A stretch of DNA of 33,719 nucleotides, from the NCBI GenBank assembly GCA_018712865.1, contig DVGH01000065.1, positions 1 to 33,719 of the forward strand, given 5' to 3'. How positions within the stretch are numbered: the stretch's first letter is position 1; each line of letters starts with the position of its first letter. Below are positions 7,207-14,802 of the stretch, one piece after another. A program made the position numbers and the translations under genes. The notes beneath the pieces were generated by a model, which saw nothing but the letters and a program-made list of their open reading frames with translations, had not been told where the DNA came from and did not search any database. Source of the stretch: Scatavimonas merdipullorum. Lineage in GTDB: Bacteria; Bacillota; Clostridia; Oscillospirales; Acutalibacteraceae.

Positions 7207-8380
7207 AATTTTCAATCCCAATTTCAGACTTGACCGCAATGTCCTGCACACAGGTGTAGCTTGCGGTCAGGATCAATGCGTCTTTTGTTGTTTTTATTGC
7301 GGTCCTGCGGTCTTGAATATCTGTATCCAGCAGCTCAAAGGCTTCAAACAGTGCAAGCTGGGTATAGGCAGACCGCTCGGCTTCTTCTTTGGTAAGCGTC
7401 TGCTCCTGCGGACAATATTCGTACCAGTTTTCCGTATAGACAGAGAAAGGCAGGCCATTGCCGTTTAACAGGTAATTGTCCAGGCGTGTTTGCTTTATGT
7501 AGTTTTCATTGGGTATAAACAGCATGGTAAGCGGAAAGCGTATGTTAAAAAGCCGCCCCTCCATGCGCGACACCTGGTTTCCTGTGGGAAGCACCTGTGT
7601 ACGCTGAAACGGAACGGTAATTTCTTTTTCATGCAACGTCTGTGCATATACCTTGGCCTCGCTATGCTGTAAAGAGGCAACCCCCTGTGTGTTTTCCACT
7701 ACGCCGCTTACAAGCAATTGTCCTTTGATGACGCCGTCGCCTGTCTTTACCGCGGCAGCCCCCTTTGCAATATCCATACGCAAAATCTGTCCGTCTGCAG
7801 AGGCTTTAATGTTACATGGCATGTCTTTTGGGATAAATTCCGGCGGCGTATAGCTTTCGCTAAGCTCTACATACGCCGTTGATCCGATCAGGTTGACAGA
7901 CATCCAACCCACCTGACCGATTTCCAAGGTGGTATCACGCTCCAAACGCTGGATATCCAGACTGCTTTTGAGCACACCTGTGGTCAGCCCCTGGTTTGCA
8001 AGCGCCGTACGCACCTGCGTTTCGCTTAAATGGTTCAGCCCCGATATTTCAATATTCCATACAAACATCGACAAAATCTGCACCAAAACAAAAAAACAGA
8101 CCGCACCTGCCGCAAGGCCCGTGCGTTTCTTATTTTTGTGGATAATAAACGGCAGCCCCATACGCTTTTTTGCGTGCAGGCGCACCCCCGACCGTTTTGC
8201 AAGCGGATGCAGCGACCGATAGTCAGAAAGGCTTGTTTTTGCCCGCAGGCAGCCTTTTTCCCCCACGGGATCCCAAAGTAAAATATCGGCGCGCAGCGTC
8301 AGGTTCAGAAACCGCTCCGGAAAAGGGCCTTTTGCTTCAAAAGTAACATACCCCCGAAGCCATCGTAAAATCTTCAGCAT
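7205..8380 (-). CDS. yqfD: sporulation protein YqfD
   Basis: A 391-residue membrane-anchored sporulation protein. It has a cytoplasmic N-terminal domain (about 1-85), one membrane segment (about 88-112, GLAAGAVCFFVLVQILSMFV), and an extracytoplasmic part beginning with a small beta-strand module like the FtsQ/POTRA type (IEISGLNHLSETQVRTAL), followed by a long beta-rich region. The order yqfC-yqfD (16-bp gap, AAAGGAG before the ATG) is conserved in endospore formers, where both belong to the mother-cell programme. In Bacillus phoH usually follows; here the neighbour is the convergent trxA. Confidence 0.9.
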   Translation of the reverse strand: MLKILRWLRGYVTFEAKGPFPERFLNLTLRADILLWDPVGEKGCLRAKTSLSDYRSLHPLAKRSGVRLHAKKRMGLPFIIHKNKKRTGLAAGAVCFFVLVQILSMFVWNIEISGLNHLSETQVRTALANQGLTTGVLKSSLDIQRLERDTTLEIGQVGWMSVNLIGSTAYVELSESYTPPEFIPKDMPCNIKASADGQILRMDIAKGAAAVKTGDGVIKGQLLVSGVVENTQGVASLQHSEAKVYAQTLHEKEITVPFQRTQVLPTGNQVSRMEGRLFNIRFPLTMLFIPNENYIKQTRLDNYLLNGNGLPFSVYTENWYEYCPQEQTLTKEEAERSAYTQLALFEAFELLDTDIQDRRTAIKTTKDALILTASYTCVQDIAVKSEIGIEN

Positions 8381-8396
8381 TCACACATGGGCTCCT

Positions 8397-8675
8397 TTAG
8401 CTTACAAATTCAACAGACGTAATATAGCCTTCCACAATCAAAGAGCTGACTGTAAGGCACTTTATATTCAGCCCTCTTCCGCAAAAGGCAATAATCATAG
8501 CGCCTGTATTAATGCGGATGATCTGCGTGTCATATTGCAGGATTCCTTTGCATCCCTCAATGAGCGCTTCCCGGTTGCCTTTCAGCTCCAGATAAGGCAG
8601 ATCGGCCATCCGCCTTTGCGGGCCAGACAGAATGGAAGGCTTTGCAGGGCGGCCCTTTTCTTTTCGTTTTGCCAT
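8397..8675 (-). CDS. yqfC: sporulation protein YqfC
   Basis: A small protein (92 residues from ATG 8675) matching YqfC in size, position before yqfD, and the beta-rich C-terminal half (INTGAMIIAFCGRGLNIKCLTVSSLIVEGYITSVEF). The open frame extends to 8786, but the extra 37 residues would overlap the divergent ylbJ promoter region and exceed the usual length of about 93 aa. The ribosome-binding site before 8675 is weak (GTGGTG), so the start is less certain than the gene. No clear promoter was found for it. Confidence 0.85.
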   Translation of the reverse strand: MAKRKEKGRPAKPSILSGPQRRMADLPYLELKGNREALIEGCKGILQYDTQIIRINTGAMIIAFCGRGLNIKCLTVSSLIVEGYITSVEFVS

Positions 8676-8692
8676 ATTAACACCACGCTTTT

Positions 8693-8722
8693 GCATATTG
8701 AATACAGGCCGTTTCATAAACT
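8693..8722 (+). promoter_or_regulatory. sigma-E-like promoter for ylbJ
   Basis: GCATATT (8693-8699), a 15-bp spacer and CATAAACT (8715-8722) match the mother-cell sigma-E pattern (-35 KMATATT, -10 CATACAMT): the -35 fully and the -10 at most positions. It lies between the divergent yqfC and ylbJ. A start site near 8730 would rule out the ATG at 8632 as the ylbJ start. Confidence 0.55.
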
Positions 8723-8796
8723 TTAGCATATATCGGTCGGCAATTTCTGCAATCACAGGCGCAAAACGCCTGCTGACTCTTAACATAACCCCCAGA

Positions 8797-9870
8797 TTGC
8801 CGGCTGTTTTAAATTATGCTTTGGCGGTGGTACTTATGACACAGGGCGCGGCCGACGGGCTGCTGTATTGCGCACAGGTTTTAATTCCTTCCCTTTTCCC
8901 TTTTATGGTACTGTCCTCCTTTGTTGTAAACAGCGGTATTTCCGCCGCATTATCGCGTATATTATCGCCTGTTACCGTGCACCTGTTCCGCCTGCCCGGC
9001 AGTGCCGGTGTAACCATTCTTTTAAGCATGTTTTGCGGTTATCCTGTAGGTGCGCGCGGCGTTCGAAGCCTGCTGGACCAACGCCTGATCACGCAGCAGC
9101 AGGCCGCCAGAATGCTGTACTTCACAGTGGGCGCAGGGCCGGCATTTTTGGTTTTTGCAGTGGGTGCTTCTTTGCTGCACAATACCGCCACGGGCATTAT
9201 TTTGCTCATCGCACAGGTACTCTCTCAGCTGATTTTAGGCTTTTTTACGCGCTTTCTATGCAAGGACCGGCCAGATACTTTAAAGCAGGCAGCACCAAAA
9301 GAGCCTCCCATGCCGCTTACAAACGCACTTGTCACATCCTGTGGCGACAGCACGCTTGGAATATTGCAGCTTTGCGGTATGGTCGTATTGTTTTCCGCTT
9401 TATTGGGTATACTGCAAAATGCAGGAGGCACGTCTTTTTTTGAAAAACTGTTGACCGCATGTGGGGCCAGCAGTGCGGTGGCCTCCTCCGTTCTTCCCAT
9501 TTTGCTGGAGGTAACCGGCGGATGCTTTGCAGCCATAAAGGCTGGAGCACCTGTTGCGCTTTTGGCCTTTGCCATTGGATGGGGCGGAATTTGCGTTCAT
9601 TTCCAGATATACGCAACGCTGGGCACGCTGAAGATCAACCGCGTCTTATTTACCCTTTTTCGCTTTGCGCAGGGGATTTTATGCGCCGTATTTACACATT
9701 TGATCTTTTTGGTTTACACACCTGCACAGACACAACCGGTTTTTTCAAACGTCAGTGCGGTGGTACCGACTTCCTCTACAACGGCTGCGGGCAGCATTGC
9801 GCTTGTCTTACTTTCCTTTTGCTTTTTATTTTCCTATCAGAAGCAACAAAAGAACGGGCAGAACATATAA
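8797..9870 (+). CDS. ylbJ: sporulation integral membrane protein YlbJ
   Basis: A polytopic membrane protein of the YlbJ family (nucleoside-transporter gate-like fold), needed for spore formation in Bacillus. Motifs include GAADGLLYCAQVLIPSLFPF, FCGYPVGARGV and GPAFLVFAVGA, repeated membrane segments, and a second-half gate-like region (LLEVTGGC). The start is uncertain: no ATG stands at the expected N-terminus. TTG 8797 keeps the first membrane segment (AVLNYALAVVLM); TTG 8821, GTG 8827 or ATG 8836 (GGTGG upstream) would shorten it. ATG 8632 is antisense to yqfC and upstream of the proposed promoter. The C-terminal tail is polar. Confidence 0.87.
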   Translation: MPAVLNYALAVVLMTQGAADGLLYCAQVLIPSLFPFMVLSSFVVNSGISAALSRILSPVTVHLFRLPGSAGVTILLSMFCGYPVGARGVRSLLDQRLITQQQAARMLYFTVGAGPAFLVFAVGASLLHNTATGIILLIAQVLSQLILGFFTRFLCKDRPDTLKQAAPKEPPMPLTNALVTSCGDSTLGILQLCGMVVLFSALLGILQNAGGTSFFEKLLTACGASSAVASSVLPILLEVTGGCFAAIKAGAPVALLAFAIGWGGICVHFQIYATLGTLKINRVLFTLFRFAQGILCAVFTHLIFLVYTPAQTQPVFSNVSAVVPTSSTTAAGSIALVLLSFCFLFSYQKQQKNGQNI

Positions 9871-9937
9871 TATAGTCGCAACGTTTTCTCATTGCTTTTC
9901 ATGGTAATTTTCATAAAAGGTAAAGGTGGTTGTCATT

Positions 9938-11785
9938 ATGTGCGGTATTGCAGGATGGCTTGACAGATACGAAGATTTAAGCGAAAAGACCTCTATTATA
10001 GAAAGCATGTCACAAACGCTTGAAAAAAGAGGGCCAGATGAAAACGGCGTTTTTTTAGACCGGGACCACGGCGTATGCCTGATCCACCGCAGGTTGATTG
10101 TAATTGACCCTAAGGGCGGTATACAGCCTATGACGATCAACCACGGGCAGGAAAGCTATACACTTGTCTATAACGGCGAGCTTTATAATACGGAAGACCT
10201 CCGCCGCGAGCTGCTTGCGCAGGGGTACACCTTCCAGGGGCACAGCGACACCGAAGTCCTTCTGACCGCGTATATCCATTGGGGAGAAAGCTGTGTGGAA
10301 AAGCTCAACGGAATATTTGCGTTTGCCGTTTGGGATCAAGCCCTGCATCGGTTGTTCGTTGCAAGAGACCGCATCGGCGTTAAGCCGCTATTTTATTACG
10401 CATATAAGGGCGGGCTTCTTTTTGCCTCTGAAATCAAAGCGTTGCTCGCAAACCCAATTGTAAAACCGCAAATTGACGAACAGGGGTTAAACGAAATCTT
10501 TTTCATTGGCCCTGGAAGAAGCGGAGGCTTCGGTGTATTTAAAAACGTCAGGGAACTGCTCCCCGGCGAATGCGCTGTATATAAAAACGGCATTTTGAAA
10601 AAGCGGCGTTACTTTACCCTGCAGGCGCGCGAGCATACGGACAATGAAGCTCAAACCATTGAAAAGACAAGGTTTTTGCTGACAGACTCTATCCGCAGAC
10701 AGCTGGTTTCAGACGTTCCGCTTTGCTGCTTTTTATCCGGCGGCTTGGATTCCAGCATTATTTCAAAAACAGCGGCGGATTACTACAAGGAAACAGGAAA
10801 AGGGCCGCTTCCCACCTATTCTGTAGATTATATAGACAATGAAAAGTATTTTACAAAGAGCCTTTTTCAACCAAATGCAGACAATGTATATATCCGCATG
10901 ATGTGCGAACATATTGGTTCACAGCATAGGGAAGTTGTTTTAGATAATCAAAAGCTGTTCGAAGCGCTTTTGCCCGCAGTGGAGGCAAGAGACCTGCCCG
11001 CTATGGTGGACGTGGATTCTTCCCTGCTGTTATTTTGCAAAGCTGTTAAGGAAAACTTTACAGTCGCCCTTTCCGGCGAATGCGCCGACGAGCTGTTTGG
11101 TGGTTACCCGTGGTACCATAACAGGGAAATCCTGTTTGAAGAATGCTTCCCATGGTCGCGCAGCCTTGATATCCGCAGGAGTATCTTAAAGCCGGGCCTT
11201 TTAAAAAACGGCGAGGCATACGTGCACGACCGCTATATGGATACAGTCCGGCAAACCGACAAGCTCCCCACAGATTCACCCTTGGAAGCGCGTATGAAAG
11301 AAATGTTTATGTTGAATTTCCACTGGTTTATGCAGGGACTGCTTGACAGAAAGGACCGAATGTCCATGTACAGCGGGCTGGAGGTAAGAGTGCCGTTTTG
11401 CGATTACAGGATTGTCGAATACGCCTATAATATGCCATGGAGTTTAAAGGCGCTGCATGGAAGAGAAAAAGGCATTTTGCGCACCGCCATGAGCGATTTA
11501 CTGCCCTATGACATTGTCTGGCGCAAAAAGAGCCCCTATCCCAAAACGCATAACCCGCTTTATATGCAGCTTGTATCGGAAGGTGCCAAAAAAGTGCTGC
11601 GGGATAAAAAATCGGTTCTAAACCAATTTTTAGACGAAAAAGGTGTGTTAGAAATTATTGAACACCCGGAGGAGATCCGTTCCCCCTGGTATGGGCAGCT
11701 CATGCGCGCACCGCAAATTCTGGCGTACATCATTGAGCTTGACTACTGGTTTAAAACGTACCATGTAGAAATTGTCGGCGTATGA
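9938..11785 (+). CDS. asnB: asparagine synthase (glutamine-hydrolysing)
   Basis: A 615-residue two-domain enzyme making asparagine from aspartate, ATP and glutamine. The N-terminal glutaminase domain starts at catalytic Cys2 (MCGIAGW), which fixes the start at 9938 rather than 9926; AAAGGTGG precedes it. YNGELYN and the FAVWD/RDRIGVKPL segments complete that domain. The synthetase domain carries the pyrophosphate loop FLSGGLDSS, followed by SGECADELFGGYPWY. At about 615 aa it is closest in size to Bacillus AsnO (YisO). It follows ylbJ by 67 bp, and its stop codon directly abuts the stop of the convergent transporter gene. Confidence 0.95.
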   Translation: MCGIAGWLDRYEDLSEKTSIIESMSQTLEKRGPDENGVFLDRDHGVCLIHRRLIVIDPKGGIQPMTINHGQESYTLVYNGELYNTEDLRRELLAQGYTFQGHSDTEVLLTAYIHWGESCVEKLNGIFAFAVWDQALHRLFVARDRIGVKPLFYYAYKGGLLFASEIKALLANPIVKPQIDEQGLNEIFFIGPGRSGGFGVFKNVRELLPGECAVYKNGILKKRRYFTLQAREHTDNEAQTIEKTRFLLTDSIRRQLVSDVPLCCFLSGGLDSSIISKTAADYYKETGKGPLPTYSVDYIDNEKYFTKSLFQPNADNVYIRMMCEHIGSQHREVVLDNQKLFEALLPAVEARDLPAMVDVDSSLLLFCKAVKENFTVALSGECADELFGGYPWYHNREILFEECFPWSRSLDIRRSILKPGLLKNGEAYVHDRYMDTVRQTDKLPTDSPLEARMKEMFMLNFHWFMQGLLDRKDRMSMYSGLEVRVPFCDYRIVEYAYNMPWSLKALHGREKGILRTAMSDLLPYDIVWRKKSPYPKTHNPLYMQLVSEGAKKVLRDKKSVLNQFLDEKGVLEIIEHPEEIRSPWYGQLMRAPQILAYIIELDYWFKTYHVEIVGV

Positions 11786-12742
11786 TCAGCGCACCGTCCG
11801 GTGCGCAAGGTGCACAAGCCACCCGGAAAAGGGATAAAGCAGGATTGTACACAGCAGATTAAACGCAGTATGTACCATAGCAATGTCTGTCGGAGACGCC
11901 GCCTTTTCCAAAAAGGAAAAAGAAAAAACAGCATCCAGCCCGTAAAACACCGCCAGTAAAAACAGAGCACCTACCATGTTGAAATATAAATGTACAAAGG
12001 CCGTGCGCTTGGCATTTTTCCCTGTTCCAATACAAGCCAGCAACGCCGTAACACAGGTTCCTATATTTTGGCCCAGTACAATAGGGATTGCGCTTGCAAG
12101 CGTAACAGAGCCGGTCAGCGACAATGCCTGCAAAATACCTACGGAAGCCGAAGAGCTCTGCAACAGGGCCGTTATGGCCGTCCCCGCAAAGAGGCCATAC
12201 AAGGGGTTGGAAAAATACAGTAAAAACTGTGCTGTCTGCGGAAAGGCCCGAAGCGGGGACAGTGCGTCGCTCATAAAATGCATACCCAGTATCAGCATGC
12301 TAAACCCGCATAACGCAGCGGCAATTTGCAGCTTCTTTTTCATGCAAAAAATAGCTGCAAACAGCAACGACGCCCCCGCCAGCGTTACCAGGTTAAGCCA
12401 AGCAGACAGCGGCGTTCCCGCAAGCCCTGCAATGCTTATCAGCCACGCTGTTGCCGTTGTACCTATATTGGCGCCCATAATAACCCCAATGGTTTCATAC
12501 AGCGTAAGGATCCCCGCATTGACAAGACCCACCAACATAACCGTTACGGCAGAGGACGATTGCATAAGCGCCGTCATGCATACACCCGAAAGTACGCCGC
12601 GAATTTTGCTTTTCGTTAAGGCAGACAGCTTTTTTTGCAGTCTGCTGTTTGACAACGCTGAAAGCGATTTTGTCATTTGATGCATGCCAAACAGGAACAA
12701 AGCCAGGCCGGCCATAAAATACAGCACATACAAAACGGGCAC
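11786..12742 (-). CDS. Na/Pi-cotransporter family membrane protein
   Basis: A 318-residue membrane protein of the Na/phosphate-cotransporter (NptA/PF02690) family. It has the two inverted QSSSA motifs (residues 61-65 and 195-199) and the paired GANIGTT and GQNIGT loops that mark the two half-repeats. It ends just after the last membrane helix and lacks the C-terminal PhoU-like domain of many bacterial members. I place the start at GTG 12742, because AAAGGGGG lies 7 nt upstream; the longer frame from GTG 12763 would translate that ribosome-binding site. The stop is immediately next to the asnB stop. Confidence 0.9.
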   Translation of the reverse strand: MPVLYVLYFMAGLALFLFGMHQMTKSLSALSNSRLQKKLSALTKSKIRGVLSGVCMTALMQSSSAVTVMLVGLVNAGILTLYETIGVIMGANIGTTATAWLISIAGLAGTPLSAWLNLVTLAGASLLFAAIFCMKKKLQIAAALCGFSMLILGMHFMSDALSPLRAFPQTAQFLLYFSNPLYGLFAGTAITALLQSSSASVGILQALSLTGSVTLASAIPIVLGQNIGTCVTALLACIGTGKNAKRTAFVHLYFNMVGALFLLAVFYGLDAVFSFSFLEKAASPTDIAMVHTAFNLLCTILLYPFSGWLVHLAHRTVR

Positions 12743-12810
12743 GCCACTTCCCCCTTTCGCCACCGTATGCGTTCCTTTTTATTTGTATGATAAAAAAACA
12801 TAGACAAGAA

Positions 12811-12848
12811 CAAAAAAGCAGCCAGTTTCTTTTTACGGAAACTGGCTG
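12811..12848 (-). terminator. terminator of the marR-ABC exporter operon
   Basis: A perfect 11-bp stem, CAGCCAGTTTC (12819-12829) with GAAACTGGCTG (12838-12848), is followed on the minus strand by CTTTTTTG. It lies 52 bp past the last ABC gene. The plus side is also T-rich. Confidence 0.9.
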
Positions 12849-12900
12849 TTTCGTTTTGCAGTTTTGCATCTGTAGAACACAGGGATCCCTTTTGGTTTTT

Positions 12901-14802
12901 TTAAGACGCGCTTTCAAACTGAGAATTATACAGCCCGGCATAAAAGCCGCCTGCCTTGAGCAATTGCTCGTGCTTTCCCTGCTCGATGATATCGCCGTCT
13001 TTCATGACAAGAATCAGATCGGCGTCCTTGATTGTTGAAAGGCGGTGCGCAATCACAAAGCTGGTTCTTCCCTGCATCAGATGATCCATGGCCTTTTGGA
13101 TCTGCAGCTCTGTCCGCGTATCGACCGAGCTGGTTGCCTCGTCAAGAATCAAAATTTTAGGATCCGCCAAAATGGTCCGTGCAATGGTCAAAAGCTGCTT
13201 TTGCCCCTGCGAAACATTCGTCGCCTCTTCATTGAGCACCATGCCGTAACCGTCCGGGAGCGTCTGGACAAAATTGTGGACATGCGCCGCCTTAGCCGCT
13301 GCAATGACCTCTTCATCCGTCGCGTCCAGCTTACCGTAGCGGATGTTTTCCATAATGGTTCCAGAAAACAGCCACGTGTCCTGCAGCACCATACCAAAAA
13401 GCTCGCGCAGCTCGCTGCGGTCAAAGCTTTTAACATTGTAGCCGTCGACAAGAATTGCACCGGAATTGACGTCATAAAAACGCATCAGCAACTTTACCAT
13501 TGTCGTCTTTCCGGCGCCTGTAGGTCCTACAATGGCAATCTTCTGCCCTTGCTTAACTTTTGCCGAAAAGTCGTTAACAATAATTTTGTCAGGATGATAA
13601 CCAAAATGCACATTTTTAAATTCTACGTTTCCAATCATATCCTCAACCGTAACATTCCGCTGTACCGAGTGTTCCACGCCCGTGCTGTCGACGGTTGTTT
13701 CTGTAAGCGTAGCATGCGCTTTGGCAGTTTGCTCCTCTTCTTCCTCTTCCAAAAACGCAAAAACTCTTTCGGCGGCGGCCGCCATGGACTGAAACATATT
13801 GGAAACCTGCGCCACCTGCATAATGGGCTGTGTAAAACTTCTTACATACTGGATAAAAGACTGAATATCGCCCACCATGATTGTACCGTTTATCACAAAA
13901 TACCCGCCGAGCACCGCAATGGCAACATAGCCCAGGTTGCCTACAAACTGCATAACCGGCTGCATAAGACCGGACAAAAACTGTGATTTCCAGGCCGATT
14001 TATAAAGCACCTGATTGTTTCTTTCAAATTCGTCTATGGTTTTTTCTTCATTATTGAACGCCTGCACAATATTTACGCCGCCAAAGGTTTCTTCTACCTG
14101 TCCGTTGACATGTCCCAGGTATTCCTGCTGGCTTCTAAAGTGTCTTTGTGATTTTTTTACAATCACAGAAATAATGGACATAGACAGCGGTAAAATCAAG
14201 AGCGCAACAATGGTCATGATCCAATTGATAGAGAACATCATAATCAATATCCCAATAATCGTGGTCACAGACGTAATCATCTGCGTTGCGCTCTGGTTGA
14301 GGTTCATCGAAAGTGTGTCAACATCGTTTGTAATAATGGACAACACTTCGCCTGTCTGCCTGCTGTCAAAAAAGTTCATGGGGAGTCGGTTGATTTTTTC
14401 TGCTATTTCCTTGCGCATACGGTATGTGATCTTTTGGGTAATATTTGTCATGATCAGCCCCTGTATAAACATAAACAGCGCGCTGACAACATACAGACCA
14501 AGCAGGAAAAGCAATATTTCCGCAATTTTCCCAAAGTTTATGCCTTCCCCGCCGGAAATCATGCTGATCAGCCCATTATAAAGCTCCGTTGTTGCATTCC
14601 CCAAAATTTTGGGGCCGACAATTGTAAACACGGTGCCCGCAATGGCAAAAAGCAGTACAAGCACCAGTGCAATTTTATATCTGCCCATATAGACAAGCAG
14701 CTTTTTCCCCGTTTTCTTTAAATCCTTTGCTTTTTCGCCGGTACCTGCCTGCCCGTATCCACCCGGGCCGCGCATAAAGCGCCGTGGCCTGTTACTGCTC
14801 AT
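12901..14802 (-). CDS. ABC exporter half-transporter (catalytic-site subunit)
   Basis: A 633-residue exporter with membrane domain (about 35-345) fused to an ATPase domain. Walker A is GPTGAGKT (426-433), the signature is VSQGQ (530-534), and Walker B with catalytic Glu is LILDEATSSVD. An acidic linker of about 40 residues (poly-Glu near 352, then Thr-rich) joins the two domains. It overlaps the end of the upstream partner gene by 11 bp, so the two are probably made together as a heterodimer. The Gly/Arg-rich N-terminus is common in clostridial multidrug-type exporters. Regulation by the adjacent MarR protein suggests drug or toxic-compound efflux, but the substrate is not readable. Confidence 0.93.
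   Translation of the reverse strand: MSSNRPRRFMRGPGGYGQAGTGEKAKDLKKTGKKLLVYMGRYKIALVLVLLFAIAGTVFTIVGPKILGNATTELYNGLISMISGGEGINFGKIAEILLFLLGLYVVSALFMFIQGLIMTNITQKITYRMRKEIAEKINRLPMNFFDSRQTGEVLSIITNDVDTLSMNLNQSATQMITSVTTIIGILIMMFSINWIMTIVALLILPLSMSIISVIVKKSQRHFRSQQEYLGHVNGQVEETFGGVNIVQAFNNEEKTIDEFERNNQVLYKSAWKSQFLSGLMQPVMQFVGNLGYVAIAVLGGYFVINGTIMVGDIQSFIQYVRSFTQPIMQVAQVSNMFQSMAAAAERVFAFLEEEEEEQTAKAHATLTETTVDSTGVEHSVQRNVTVEDMIGNVEFKNVHFGYHPDKIIVNDFSAKVKQGQKIAIVGPTGAGKTTMVKLLMRFYDVNSGAILVDGYNVKSFDRSELRELFGMVLQDTWLFSGTIMENIRYGKLDATDEEVIAAAKAAHVHNFVQTLPDGYGMVLNEEATNVSQGQKQLLTIARTILADPKILILDEATSSVDTRTELQIQKAMDHLMQGRTSFVIAHRLSTIKDADLILVMKDGDIIEQGKHEQLLKAGGFYAGLYNSQFESAS

Noticed and set aside
8632..8796. 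N-terminal extension of YlbJ from ATG 8632
   Set aside because: This part is antisense to the yqfC start, does not resemble YlbJ proteins, and lies largely upstream of the proposed promoter.
9938..11785. asnB as the missing lasso-type cyclase of the peptide cluster
   Set aside because: It is about 13 kb from the cluster on the opposite strand, keeps a complete glutaminase domain with Cys2, and matches housekeeping/sporulation asparagine synthases in length and motifs.
13045..13986. 313-codon plus-strand frame opposite the ABC exporter gene
   Set aside because: Composition is rich in His, Arg and Asn with no recognisable motif, while the minus strand encodes an intact ATPase domain.
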